This document shows, in pieces, positions 46,676-59,215 of a stretch of 64,000 nucleotides of DNA (its first letter is position 1; each line of letters begins with the position of its first letter). The DNA is from Pampus argenteus. Its lineage: Eukaryota; Chordata; Actinopteri; Scombriformes; Stromateidae. The position numbers were made by a program, and so were the translations under genes. The notes beneath the pieces were generated by a model. It had not been told where the DNA came from and did no database searches. It saw nothing but the letters and a program-made list of their open reading frames with translations. Location: positions 7,971,001 through 8,035,000 of the forward strand of contig CM072864.1 of assembly GCA_036937835.1 (NCBI GenBank). Reading direction: 5' to 3'.

Positions 46676-49600
46676 TCACTGCTCATCCTCCCCAAACACA
46701 TCGTTCTGTTTGCGTTTCATGTTCTCAAAGTCAAAGTCGCTCCCAGTCATACGTTTGTAGATGTCCTTGATGTCGTTGCAGGTGGTCTCAAAGTGAGTGG
46801 TGGCATCGTAGGAACTTGAGGCAAAGATCTGGGAAAGATAAAGTTTATTGTCATTTTTATATTTATTACAAGCAGTGCATTCCAGTGCAAAAACTCCCTG
46901 CAATGTACTATAGGTGTATTGTATATATATATATACACAATACACATATAGACACAACCATGTCAACACACAGGTAGGTTAGATATGTGCAAACAATATA
47001 TATAAAAAACAAGAGATTATTTGTACAATATATAAATATATAATACAAAATATCACCCTGATGGTTGTGTCTCTCTCTGGGAATTGGTTTTTACAGTTAC
47101 AACAATGTTGGAAAAGAAATTCTCTCACCTGGCTCTCAGTACCATCATCTGTGGGCTCATAAAGGTCACTAATAGCCACAAACCTGTTAAAAAATAGTTT
47201 CAATAAATGTCCATTGTTATTCATCACACAGGCACACAGACACACACACACACGTATGAAAGCAGTGAATTGATGGCAGCGACAGTAAATATGGGACTGA
47301 CTTTTGGTCGATGGGCTCCAGCAGCTCCAGGGCCGGTTCGATCTCAGCTTCTGGCTCACTGGTTTCCACTGTGGTGCTGACGATGGCGATGTACTTCCCC
47401 TGGGCAGCCACGTTGTGAGCATAGGAGATCATGCACACGTAGATGTCTGGAGGGTTGGCAAAAGGGTTAAGTGGGTCAGAGAAAGTGAAATCAGTGAGAA
47501 TATACAATGCTAGTAAGTTAGGATATGGGGGAGGTACTAATACAAGCCCGTTTTTCTAAAAGGATAAACTGATGCATCAGAGTGCTCCGTAAGCATTCAA
47601 TTTAACAGAAAAGGCATTTTCGTCCCATATCTAAGTAATGTATGTAAAAGCTATCAAATTTAATTCTAGAATTTGGTGGATTTATTTAACAGAGATAATG
47701 ATCCTCACCTGAGTTACGGTTAACCTGATTCTGAGGAATGATGATCTGGCAGGAGTTGGCGTCATTAGTGTTTTTGATGGGGTGGCTGAGGATGCAGATC
47801 ACACGGATCACCTGACCCGCCTTACGGACGCGATCCGGGATGTAGCTAGGGTCGCAGATGAGCTGCTTACAGCGAGCCACCTGCAGGGGGAATGAGACAG
47901 CGATGTGCAGTATGTGCATATTTAAGATTTACTTCTTTCTCCCTTCTGGGTGAGTATCTGATACTTAATACCACTAAACTGATTAAAGTGCCTGAGCAGC
48001 CTTTGTGGATATGTATTACATAATAATAATAATTGAATAATTGGCAGACAATGAAAATGATCAGTAATTGCAGACCTACCCTTGGCTATCTTTAATGTTT
48101 TTTATGGCAATGTTAAATTTGCATGTAATCACGAACAATAACTCAGCAAGGCTGTACCTCGCCCTCAGACTTCACTCCAATCACGTGGCCACCTTCCATC
48201 ACTATCTCATCCACCGGTTTGTTCAGCATGTAGGTTCCTCCATAGATCGCACTCAATCTAAGATAAGATAATAACAAGAGAACTGTTAAATCATGGAATG
48301 GATTTGTACTTTTTTTAAATTTACTATCGAAGACAAATATTGAATACAATATTGAAATCAAAAACGATTAACACACCTGGCAAATCCCTGAGGCAGCTCT
48401 CCCAGACCATACAGCGGGTAGAGGTAAGGGCTCTTCCCATACCGCGCCAGCGATTCACTGTACAGCTTGATACGATTGATGGTGTCCAAACAGGGCACAT
48501 CAAGGTAGCTGAGAATATGAAAGAAAATGACAAGGAAACATAATGATAAACATGTATAATGAAAACACAGGAATACAAAAAAAACCTATATATATTACTA
48601 ATTAAGTACATGATAAAAGCTTAAATACAGCTGTATGATTGTGAAAAGCAGAAACCTGATAACAGGTTATGTGTAACTTTATGGTGCCCTTTGTTGCTCT
48701 TACTCATCTGTCCTGTAGAGGGCCAGGGCGTGGCCAGTGAAATCAATGACATCCTGGCCCAGGTCAAACTTCTTGTAAACATCCCTCATCGTTGTGGTCT
48801 TAGGGTCCACGCCTTCAAAGGTCTTGGGGTCATTCTCGTCAAAGTTAGCCACAAAGACTAAGAACTTCCGAAACCTTCGCTTCTCAAACATTCCCATCAG
48901 ATCTGGAAAGTCAGACAAAAGGATTTGTGTTGTGATACTTAAATACTTAAATTTAATTTAGATATCTTTCTTACAAATTGTGCTACGCGACATATTCGAT
49001 GGGCTTACTTGAAGCTAGTGCCTCAGTCTCGGTTGACGGCACCTTGTAGATCTTTCCTCCTTTGTAGACAAAGCTTCCCTCCACGACTTTAAAGTCCAGG
49101 TACCGTGTCACTTCTGTATATAGCAGCATCTTCACAAGCTGACCTGCAATCACACAGACAAACGATTAAGATTGGAACGCGCACTCGACCTGCGTTTTAA
49201 GTAAGTAGTTTAATTAGGTCATTCTTTATCAACGATGCTAATAATTATCCTCAGTAATACGATGCCAGAAAGTGTTTAGTTGTATCCCGTATGTGGGACT
49301 GACCATTGGCCATGAGAAACTTGGGGATGAGGTCAACGTTCCAGTCCCTTCCTCTGCCCATTGACTCAGGCGGACTATCTGGAAGAGTGAAGCGCTTGTA
49401 CAGCTGAGAAAAAAGCACAGGAGAAAGAATCATCAATAACATGTTGTAATAACTCACAGTATCTGAAGCATTACGGAAGATAAAAGGCTAATGAAGATGG
49501 CAAAATCAGCAGCTGGTGCACAGTGAAACTAGAGATGTACTGAGGAAACATAAAAGATATTGATTGATTTTATAGATCCCGTGAGAACGTTACCTCCTCC

Positions 49601-50641
49601 AGAGGGGTGATGGAAGAGCTCTCGCCACCGTAATAAGGGTTCCTGTCCATGTGCAGAACCTTCTTCCCATTCACAGACATGATCCCGGACAGGATGCATT
49701 CCTGCATGAAAAACAAGATTTAATAGCCGGCATCAATAACACAGCATCACATTTACCTGAAAATGAATGGACACAAAATAAAAAAATGACTCGGGATAGT
49801 TGTCTTTAGGGAGGAAAATGACAGAAATGAAATGCAAGTTATGGCTCTGACAGAGCTGCTAAGGAGGACAGAAGGAACGGTGTGCGCATGCGCCACTGGA
49901 TCGCTTCACCCACGTATCTACTGTAATAATAATAATAAAAATAACAAGTTATTCTTACAATAATAATCTGTATTTAAAAGAAATATGTAAGAATAAAATG
50001 ATCCCATCAGAAAATACTCAATATTACAGAAATGGATTGACAAATGAATAGTAGATGCATTTTTTTTTTATGTCGACCTTTTTAAAAGCGATTCACTGTT
50101 TATGATTGAGATCATATCAAATGTATCGGGTCCATTTGTGCCGCATAGGGTGTGATAAAGTGAAGTGAGAGTAGCAGCAGTCATTTAATGAAAACCGTGC
50201 TCAGGCCTGCGCCAACCTCAGGATGGAGGCCTGTCTATGCAAAGAGGACCATCACACAGTGTGGGGTTACGCCTAAAAGATGCTACTGGGTGTTAACACA
50301 ACACTGAGCCGGCTGCGAGGATTAAAACAACACAAAAAAAAGGAAGAAGAAGAAGAGTTCCTGGAGCATCATCTGCTTCCTGAGATGTGCAGGCAGGTCG
50401 ACAGGTGCATTTGGAGACATTTTGAAAGCGCGTCTCTCATCACAATTGAATAATGTCACAAACACACACACACACACACACAGGGATGCAGGAGCCTTTC
50501 ACTTGTATGGACGGGCTACAGGCCTGGTTGTCTGTCTTTAATAATCATTCACACAATCAGCCCTATTTGCAGAGCAAATTAAGCTTGACCACTTACTGTG
50601 AGTCCGGTGCCCAAAACGATCACATCATATTCCTCATCCAT
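46676..50641 (-). CDS. gdi1: Rab GDP dissociation inhibitor alpha
   Basis: Cytosolic regulator that extracts GDP-bound, prenylated Rab GTPases from membranes and recycles them. Eleven minus-strand exons join in frame: 50597-50641, 49594-49701, 49304-49403, 49009-49143, 48704-48902, 48377-48508, 48158-48257, 47709-47880, 47302-47446, 47129-47183, 46676-46828. The product is 447 aa, exactly the human GDI1 length (GDI2 has 445). It starts MDEEYDVIVLGTGLTECI, the GDI/REP nucleotide-binding-like fold, and continues with LSGIMSVNGKKVLHMDRNPY and YYGGESSSITPLEEL, which form sequence-conserved region 1 of the Rab-binding platform. It ends KRKQNDVFGEDEQ. Start and stop are secure. The first exon faces atp6ap1, its neighbour also in human Xq28. 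Confidence 0.96.
50459..50482. repeat. (CA)n microsatellite in gdi1 intron 1
   Basis: About ten CA dinucleotides in the first intron of gdi1, some 115 bp from the exon 1 splice donor. Confidence 0.85.
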
Positions 50642-51814
50642 GTTGTATCACCGCCTCTCCTGTCTCGCCCTCTTTTTGACTTGAGAAATGAAGGGTATTG
50701 AAGGAAAGAATATCCAGTGAGTCCTTCAAACCGGGAATTGGCTCCGTCTCTCAGCACAAAGCGCTTAAAACAGGCTCGTTCAAAGTTAAAGGTTATTTAT
50801 TAATCATTAGGCATTAATGACCAATGGAATAAAAGTGTCCACACTGTCACCGGCGAGGACGACCAAAGATGGCCCTGATCGTGGAGCGCTCTAGAACAAT
50901 GTTGTTGCGCGTCGGCAAATAGTGCGTATCCTCCTCTCTTCCTAGCTTGCCACACAATGGACTCTTAACTGAAAAGCTGCGTGTAATAGGAAACCTCAAA
51001 AAGCAGGATTTATGTAGCGATTATGCACATGTTCACTTCGTTTAAGAGTTTGGTTTATAGTTTAACTTTGTTATATTTTATTGGACATTCATTTTTATGC
51101 AAGTATGTGTGTTCCCTATTCTCTGTTCTATCCTTCCTTTCCAGTTGTAGGCGCAGCGTTGCGTGGATGCAGGCAGTGGTATCCCTCCGCCACCACAGCT
51201 GTGTGGATGGGAGTTGCTTTCACTGACTGACTTGTCAAATAGAAAAAAAAAACCTGTTAAACTGGACTTGTGCACATGTGTTAGTTTTGCTTGTTTGTTT
51301 TCAGTCTTATAATGTTTATTCGTGATTCACAAATGGATGACGAGTCGTGATGACACAAAAGGAGCAGTTGAGTGAAATTTAAGAGTATCAGGACCATGGA
51401 CAGCTGCCAGGTGTAGCTGTCATTCAGAGGTCTGCAGCAAACACATCACATGACATGTTTATGACACTTTCCGTTTAATTACAGCCGATGCATTTTTATG
51501 TCAAAGCGTCAAATTATCTGCTCAGCTCTGCAATTAAGTATACTCGCACTAATATTTACATGCGTTACAGCAGCAGGAAAGTGTATTTATCTTTATCCGG
51601 ACAGGCGGAAGTTAAGATCATTCTTTAGTTTTGTGCCAGAACAAAAAGTAGGTAAAGCTACGGCCCGTGGCACTGCAGGAAGGCCGCTGTGGGCAGGGCA
51701 GGCTGCGCGAAACAAGCAGGAAGTCCTTTCTTTAGCTCCAGCTCGGCTGACTGCACATGACTGTCAGCTGATTGGCGTCACGTGAGCAGAGCTTTGCGGA
51801 AAAACTAAACGAAA
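50642..51814. promoter_or_regulatory. Shared upstream region of gdi1 and atp6ap1
   Basis: The two start codons point away from each other across 1.17 kb. The atp6ap1 side is GC-richer (about 51660-51810: GCCCGTGGC, GGCCGCTGTGGGCAGGGCAGGC) and contains GGCGTCACGTGAGC at 51773-51786. The CACGTGA there fits an E-box/CLEAR-like site (TFEB family), known to drive lysosomal and V-ATPase genes. It lies about 30-40 bp before the atp6ap1 start codon. No TATA box was seen. Promoter function is inferred. Confidence 0.5.
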
Positions 51815-54800
51815 ATGGCAGGAGCTAAGCGCTCGAGTCAACGACCGTTAATGGCTTTTATTGGCCTTTTCTTCGCCATTATAGCTACGGGAAGCTCCAC
51901 CGCTCAAGTGCCCCTTCTAATGTGGTCCAGTGACGGGTAATATGTCTATTTAATTTTTTTAAATTTGTCGAGTAAGACTCACTTTTTACCAGTCGTCAAT
52001 GGCCAGCTGTGTGTCATGCTAATGCTAACACTCGTAGGTTTCTACTTTAATCTAGATACGACGAACTGGTTGAGATGGCCTAAATTTACAGGCTAAAGTC
52101 TCAAAACAAAAACGAAAAGGTGAAAACTGTTTTTGTCGTCGACTGAAAAAACACGATGATTCAGATGAGTTAGATTGTGATAACAATTGATTTTCCCTTT
52201 AGTACTTATATTGTTAGTCATCAGTTTGTGTCTTATTGAGCTTTAAACTAAAGTAATATTGTCACTCCAACACATTTACACTACATTTTAAGTTTTATAT
52301 AGTGAATATTAAGTTTGGTCAAAGGAAGAGGAGGACATCACAACCACAGCTAGGACATGTCTGTACCATGCTAACAGATTTTTATGTTTTCCAAAGGCAT
52401 ATATCAACACTTATATCAGTTATCTAAACATATACCACTTGTGGTGGCCAGACTGACTGACACAATTATCAAAGTAGCTGATTAATCACTGACTAAATGA
52501 AGGGAGATATATAGTTTCAGTTTTTTTCGGTCATATTAACACGATTCCTTTAATGTTCGACTGTTTTTGCTTCAATAGAAATGTCATTTTGGTTGCAGTG
52601 GATGCACGTTTTTAAGGAATTTGGGTCAAATAACATGCTGTGCAGCACAGTGTAAACTGATGTCATGTACTTAAACAGTGTTTCAGGTAATGTGCCGAAG
52701 CAATCAATCTCTCTTTTTCTCTGCATGTTTAGTTTACCACCACTAGCCTCATCTACAGCTGGTCACATCACGTCGAAGGACCAGTTGACTGCCTACCTCG
52801 CCTCTGCCTTTGGCTCCGGCCCCAAAACTGTGCTGTTGTTTCTGCAGGACAAGGTCAGTACCTGAGGCATGAAAACTAAATCCCGGCTTTGTGGCAAACA
52901 TGCTTATTTTTACTAAACAACGATTTGAATTAAGATTTTGCACAGAAAGAAAATATGTTAGCCGAGTAAAAGAGGGCAGTAGTGAGTCATGTGTAGCTGC
53001 TCTTCAGTTCCACGTGACGCTGTCAGTCAGTTTTCTCATTCTGGTGTGACAATGAGCTTTGGCATTACTTCCCATTTCACACTTCCGTAACACATCCATT
53101 GCTCAGGTCTGTTGAGACTGATTAATGAGATAGATGGTGCTAATCTGTTTTCTACTTGTCTGTTAATGTAGGCGAGTAATTTATTGTTCTTGTTTGTGTT
53201 CAGCTGAGCAAAGATGACTTCACAGTGTTTGGTGGCGCTTTTGGAAACAAGCAGGATAGTGCCTTTAAGAACCTTGAGGTAAGTTTTATAATTGACACAC
53301 GAGTCCCAAATGATGATGATGATTTTGTCAGAACAGCTGGACTGATGCTTACCGCTCACTCTTCTCCAGGCTGCGCTGCAGTCGTCTTCCTCGTCAGTGA
53401 CGCTCCCTGCTTTAGAGTGGTCGGGCTCTGCGGCCATCTTGGGTCTGCTGCAGGAGGAGCTTGGTGTCTCACCGTTGCTTGTAGATGCAGACACTCTGTC
53501 ACATCTCAGCATCAACACATCTGCCAGCAATCTGCTGCTCATCAATCTTCCTTGTTGCACTGGGTGAGTTTTTGTGTGCTCTGCAGCGTATCAGTGAATG
53601 GAAGCATCATCTCTCTATTTTATTAAGGTGAAAATTAACTTTTTTAAATGTGTTTCATAGGTTGCAAAAATCTTGCAAGGAAGTCCTACACGACAATGGT
53701 ACGTTCAGGAATTTTAAAGTCAACGTATCGTTGTAATCATGTACAGATTTTTGACAAATGTAACTCAAAGTGTATTTTGCTTTTTACAGATGAAATTATT
53801 GGGAAAGTTCTGAATATAATGAAAGCCAAAAATGTCCCGTACACCGCAATATACACAGGACTCCAGCCATCACGAGTGAGATATTATAATTAACCATTTA
53901 ACTGACCATATACAGTAACATTTTAAACTTATACTCTGTTGCACTGGATGTTATGTAAGCATATAAAGCATTTTAATATTGATTTTTGATCATTCGTCTT
54001 TGCAGATGATTTCAGAGACCTCTGTGTCTGAGCAGACTGTGGGCCGCTCTTTGCTCCAGGCAGCTGTACTCGCTGTCAAACCACCCATCATGTTCAATTC
54101 ATCCGATGGCCCTTGCATAATGCTCTGGGCTCAGAATCTGAACATCAGCTTCTCAAACACTTGGAGCGACCTCGCCACACAAACACCTTCCTTGACAGGA
54201 TCCGTGTGTAACAGCACTAACGCACTGTGAGAAGGCTTTTCCTTATTCAGTAGAAAACGTCCAACATGTTGGCATACATGATAGTGTTGTTGATACATAA
54301 CATAAGTTTTGTGTTATTTAAAGGAGGTCATTTTAAACATGTTCTTTTCTCTCTGTAGGCTTGTCCTCAATTATGAATCAGGCATTACTCTGAGGTAAGA
54401 CAATCATTGCTTATTTAAAGAAGGTAGTTTGGAATTTTGGAAATTATTCTTCTTCTCTTTGTCATCAAGAGTTGGATGAGAAGATAAATCTACCTCTCGT
54501 TAAATATGTATGTAGCTAGTGCCAGCAGATGCTAATCTTAGTTTAGCATAGAGACTGGAAATAGGGGGAAAACGTTACCCTGGCCGTGTCCATAGGTAAC
54601 TAAATATCTTCTAATGCTCCATAGAAAAACTGAAGTATAAAAACTTCAGTTTCTTAGCCACCAGGGTAGACTCCAGGAATCACTGGTCTGGGCCAAGAAA
54701 TAATCCACATAAATCCCCCACAAAACCACAACTTGTTGGGTTTATATACAGATAAAATGAAGATATAGCGTGTTAATCTGTGAGTTTTAGAGGTGCTGTT

Positions 54801-55604
54801 AGGCAGATTTAGTTACCTTTGGACAGAACCAGGTCCCACAGAAAATGTCAAATTATAATTCAGTCTTCAGTCTTTTTTTTTTTTTGATACTACCTCTGGG
54901 AGAAGCCAAAGTCCGAAATGTTCAAATTACAATTAAGCCATAGAATTATTTATAATAATAGTAACCATCTGTCATGATGAATTCTAGTCTTACACATCAA
55001 TATGCTGTCGTTAAAATATTTACTCACTTCTTCCAGTTTTGCCATGAGTCAGCGGTTTTATTCCGTGTCTGCACGGAACTGGTTCACCCTGGACTCTGTG
55101 CAGCTGCAGTCTAGCGGTCAGACTGCGTCGTTCATCGGAAGCCGCGGCATCTACGCCCCTGCAGAGTATTCCTTCCACTGCCAGTCAGTCAACAGCTTCC
55201 AAGATGCTCTGTTAGTGCCAAGCAACACCAATTCAAACACAACACAGTGGAAGCTCAATTTTATCGACTTTCAGGTACAACTACAGTCCTTCATCTTCCA
55301 CTCTGCAACAGTGCATCAAGTACTGTTTTTTTTAATAATCAAGTGCAGTTCTGCTTGTTCATTGAATACTCTCCTGTTTTTTATGATGCAGATTCAGGGC
55401 TTCGGTTTGGTCAGAGGAACGGATTTCTCTTATGCCAGTGACTGTGCAAGCTTCTTCACACCAGGGATCTGGATGGGGCTGCTGACTTCACTGCTCATGC
55501 TGTATATTTTTGCATACGGTCTGCACATGATCATGCAGCTTAACACCATGGATCGATTCGACGACCCAAAGGGTCCATCAATTTCAGTGCCTCAGACAGA
55601 GTGA
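51815..55604 (+). CDS. atp6ap1: V-type ATPase accessory subunit S1 (Ac45)
   Basis: Type I membrane glycoprotein that associates with the V0 sector of the vacuolar proton pump and guides its assembly and trafficking. Ten exons join in frame: 51815-51936, 52733-52853, 53204-53278, 53370-53563, 53661-53698, 53790-53875, 54006-54226, 54359-54394, 55037-55274, 55392-55604. The product is 447 aa (human 470). A signal peptide ends near residue 34 before AQVPLLMWSSDG. A long luminal part with several N-glycosylation sequons follows. The membrane segment is GIWMGLLTSLLMLYIFAYGL, and the cytosolic tail TMDRFDDPKGPSISVPQTE is nearly the human tail. It is head-to-head with gdi1. AATAAA lies at 56288. Confidence 0.95.
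54420..54885 (+). repeat. MITE-like repeat in atp6ap1 intron 8
   Basis: Phrases AGTTGGATGAGAAGATAAATCTACC, GCTAATCTTAGTTTAGCATAGAGACTGGAAATAGGGGGAAAA, CCTGGCCGTGTCCATAGGTAACTAA and GGGCCAAGAAATAATCC follow the order of the same percomorph element found in pfkfb1 and itih6. It ends near a T-run at 54870-54884. Confidence 0.7.
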
Positions 55605-57646
55605 CACAATCCCAACACACACACATATACTCACACTCGCACACTCTCCCTAGTCCTTCAGTGCCTCCCAGGAGAAGTCTCCTTGTCATCTTGGCTTTTG
55701 CAATATTTGGGCCCTTTTCCTGCAATTTTTTTTTTCTGAATCCTCCTCACAGCTGTCTTTGAGATATTGTTTTTTTCAAAGACAGATCCAATTTCATCTC
55801 TTTACATTTGCAAGTACCAAAATGAATATGTTGAGTCTGCATGTGCTAAAAGATGTTTTGTGCCACCATTTGCCAAACACAGTGGATGTTTTCTTTGAAA
55901 TAAATCGCACTGTTGCCAAAGTAAACGTGATTGTTGAATGCTGTAGGACAGTTTCAGACCTCAGTTCCAATTTTTTTTTAATTTTTCACTAAACTGTACT
56001 TTTAAGACTACTGGTAAAGAAAGAAATGCGTGTGTATATAAAGATTGCAGTTTGTGACCGTGTTTCAAAAATGTTGTTGTTTGGAGATTGCTTTATATAA
56101 GTATGCTAATACTTTACGGTTACTTTTGTTCTGTTCTCACTGTCAAACCAACAAGTGCTCAAACAGCAATCCAGTGTTTTTTTTTTTTGTAATTTATTTC
56201 AGGTTCATCAACAAATATGGCAGTAATTCAGTTCTGCTTTTGTCAAATTTATTGATGTTCAATTGCCATGGCATGCCTTCAATTGAAAATAAAGATATCT
56301 TTAAGATGATTTAATTGTTTTGTTTAAAATCTCCCTCTTTTGTTGAGACTTGTGATGTGTCAAAGAAAACAATTGCATTACAGGATGATGATTTAATGTG
56401 ATATTATATGATGAAGCTTTAAGTAGGGTAAAACAATGTTATAAGTATTAGATTGGTCATATTAATCATTTCATGTTTCACAAAATGTTTGATTTAGTGT
56501 CTTGTATACTTCACAAATGTTTGATTTAGCACTTATGTAGTTGATAATCTCACTCAGTGCACTAAAATTTAAAGTATGTGTATTAAACTTTAATATTTTT
56601 AAAAAAAATATCCTTAGAAGAAGGTTTAGAAATAAGGGTGTAAAACAGGCAGTAATGACTTTAAAAAAATAAGGCCAGAGGGAATGGTGACGATATTGGT
56701 GTAAAACTTACGAGATAATCTTTAAAAAAAGAGAGAGAAGGGTCTCATGAGGGGAGTGCAGAAGAAGAGGAGAAGTCACCGGTGAAGGACAGCTGTGCCA
56801 CCTGCCTCAGTTGAGATTAGGGCACCAATGAGAATCTAGAAACATATCTAATGGTGTCTACAGCTGCAAATATCATGCAAACTCACGTAGGCTCAAGGAC
56901 ATAGGTGTGACCAAGGGTATAAAAGACAAGGCAGGGGCCACTACAGGTCAGAGCCATCTTAGAGCATCTCTGTGTTATCTCTGATAGGCACTGTGTGTTT
57001 TTGTGATGTGCTCTCCTTTTCTTTGTTGCTGCTCTGGACTCTGACTCCTGAGGATTTTTTTGACACCAAAGAGAAATTTTTTTCTGATCTGATTTTGGGA
57101 CAATTTTAACTTCTTTAATCTGAGACTTCAAGACTTTTTACACGACACCTCCATTCAAAAATGTGTTCTATTTGTTCCTTCAGTTGAATGATTTTAATGG
57201 CTTTACTTTGTTTTGTTTTTTTACTGAATATGCAAGTAACCCACATAACTAATACGCCTGCTCGGTTGTCATGGTGATGTAGGGCAGTGGCCTAATAATG
57301 TCTGAAGGTGGCGCTATTATGTTGTTCCTTGCCCTCAGCGAGTCAGCAAATATGAAAAAGATACGTTTAAAAGATATGAGGTAGGTTATCTAAAATGGTT
57401 AAAGAGATCTTTGTTTTGTGTCCCAGTGGCGAAGTGTAAAATAAACGACGGCGTGGTCAGAGCCGCAAATCCAGTAACCGAGTCCGACTCGTCCCTCCTC
57501 TGCACCCCCCAAACGACACACAAACACAACGCAGAGTCCCTGTTGGAGTGGCCGGGTTACAGTTACATAAAGTCAAAACACGACGACTTCAAAAGTGTGC
57601 CGTTTACTTTCCGTCGCTTAGTTGCTCACAGGTTGTTTCCAACGAG
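55605..57646. other. atp6ap1 3' UTR and spacer before the pifo remnant
   Basis: The atp6ap1 3' UTR likely runs to just past the AATAAA at 56288-56293. Between about 56320 and 57400 no gene is recognised. A TATAAAA at 56918-56924, in GGGTATAAAAGACAAGG, is followed by a pyrimidine-rich stretch; it could be a promoter of an unknown transcript or part of an LTR, but neither is supported further. 57420-57646 is GC-richer and probably contains the old pifo 5' UTR and promoter. Confidence 0.5.
56288..56293 (+). terminator. Candidate polyadenylation signal of atp6ap1
   Basis: AATAAA about 690 bp after the atp6ap1 stop codon. It is followed within 30 bp by a T/GT-rich stretch (TTTAATTGTTTTGTTT) as expected downstream of a cleavage site. 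Confidence 0.55.
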
Positions 57647-58066
57647 ATGTCAGCAGCTCCTGTTCAGAGGATATGTTTTGGCAGCTCTCAGGAGAGGAGA
57701 CTCCTTCCCCTCCATTATCCGCCAGATCGTCTAGGAAACCAAGTTTCACGACAGCAAGCGCCGCATGTCGGCCCTGGTAGCTATAACAACCACGAGGTTT
57801 GTCTCTTTAATAATACAGTATTTGTGTTAGCAGCGACGAACTAAATAATTTGTATTTCCACAGCCACCTTTTGTACAGAAATCAATGCGTGTCAAAACCA
57901 TAATTTCTTGTTTACCTGCTTCGTGATAAAATTTACCCATGAGGCCTGTTTAAAGCTTCCGTTTGCTCCACAGTTTGGCACCATCATTTATCACCTACAG
58001 AAGACTCCTGGGAGTAAGACAGCATAAGGTTTTTCTACCGCAGCGCGCTTTCCGCCCTGTAACAAG
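57647..58066 (+). pseudogene. pifo: Truncated pitchfork (pifo/cimap3) remnant
   Basis: Pitchfork is a short ciliary protein of the SHIPPO/Pro-Gly-Pro family. Exon 1 (57647-57796) encodes 50 aa including FGSSQERRLLPLHYPPDRLG and APHVGPGSY. These align well with human PIFO (FGTCQQRKLFPHFHPPNLIG and a PHRGPGCY segment). Exon 2 (57974-58066) continues FGTIIYHLQKTPGSKTA, then a TAA stop at 58025-58027, then GFSTAARFPPCNK in the same frame up to an intact donor. The last part matches the family's GARTAVRFKP segment, shortened by about two residues. No later exon (SPGAY-type repeat or C-terminus) is found before taf8; a LINE fragment occupies the space. It reads as a decayed gene. A functional 67-residue product is less likely. 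Confidence 0.72.
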
Positions 58067-58208
58067 GTGAGAATGTATTAAGATCATGAACACATTTACC
58101 ACAAATGTGTTACCCAATCAATCATCCACCTTTAGTTTGACAACACTTTCACTTATTGTTGTACACTTTAACAAGTTCAATCAAAAGATGTCTTTATGAT
58201 CTCCATCA

Positions 58209-58840
58209 CCAGACAGTGACCCCTTCACCACAGCAATACCACAGCAGGACCAAAGCCTGTCCAGAGTCCCCCCCTCCCAGCAAAGCACCTTTCAACCTGC
58301 TGCCCTCTGGCAGACGTTACAGGGCCATTCCAGCTAAGACAAACAGACTCAGGGACAGCTTCTTCCCAAGGGCTGTCACCATACTCAACTCCAGTCCACA
58401 ATAAGGAACTGACATGCTTGCACTTGCCTGCACACAAATACTGCACTACCTCAGAAATGTGTTTCTGTTTATTACCACTTATCCTATTTATATCATAATT
58501 TTCACTGTATCTGCAGACTATCAGACTACTACCTCTATGTATTCATACTGCCAGTCACCCTAGCCACTTTAATTCTCATACCTGCTGCTGCTATGTGCCT
58601 GTCCACCTTCAGGGTTTGCACATGCCTGAGGCACAATTTATTTATGGGAATTTTAATCGCCAGTAGTTTATATTAGTATTTACTGTACCGTTTATGTAAA
58701 TTATTGTAGTTTGTTGTTTTTATTCTAGTCTTATTGTAACTATATTGCTACTTGTTTATGTATGTGTGCACATGATGGTGAAGCTTGACATCACATTATA
58801 CTTGTATAATGACAATAAAAGGCTTTGTATTCTATTTCTT
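58209..58840 (+). mobile_element. LINE 3' end (CR1/L2/Rex1-like) fragment
   Basis: The plus-strand frame up to 58404 encodes the ORF2 end typical of these LINEs: LLPSGRRYRAIPAKTNRLRD followed by SFFPRAVTILNSS and a stop. A non-coding tail then ends in TTGTATAATGACAATAAAAGGCTTTGTATTCTATT, the usual 3' terminus. It is 5'-truncated by insertion or deletion. It begins directly after a CACCAG that could be a relic splice acceptor of the pifo locus. Confidence 0.8.
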
Positions 58841-59215
58841 TATGTGCTGGACTACAACTGTTAAGAAATGTTGCACCCCTCAGATTAAAAAAACAACAAC
58901 TTATTTTGCTTTATTCACAAAATGACTAGATTCCTGTGTGGTTTGTGCATTACGCTGTGATGTTACTTACAAAATGAGGTCGCACACATTTTAAACGAAG
59001 TGAGTGCTTGCTGACAAAAAATGTTAATCCAACAAAAAGAGTCAATAGAAGTCAGTCAGTGTGCCAAAGTTGAACAGCAGCATGGGGAAAGGAAGCTGCT
59101 GGTCCTGCCTCACACAGCACAACACTCCTCTCTGTGGAGGGAATCACTGACTGGACCGCTCAAAGCACCAACCTCTGTGGAAAATGCGAGTCTTTTGGTT
59201 TAGGAGGGTCTCGGC
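58841..59215. other. Spacer and taf8 3' UTR
   Basis: No gene is recognised. A minus-strand AATAAA at 58910-58915 lies about 300 bp past the taf8 stop and is a reasonable polyadenylation signal, so most of this stretch is probably taf8 3' UTR. None of the missing pifo exons was found here. Confidence 0.5.

Noticed and set aside
57411..57734. 107-codon frame overlapping the pifo remnant in another frame
   Set aside because: No recognisable domain; the alternative frame matches pitchfork and ends at a splice donor.
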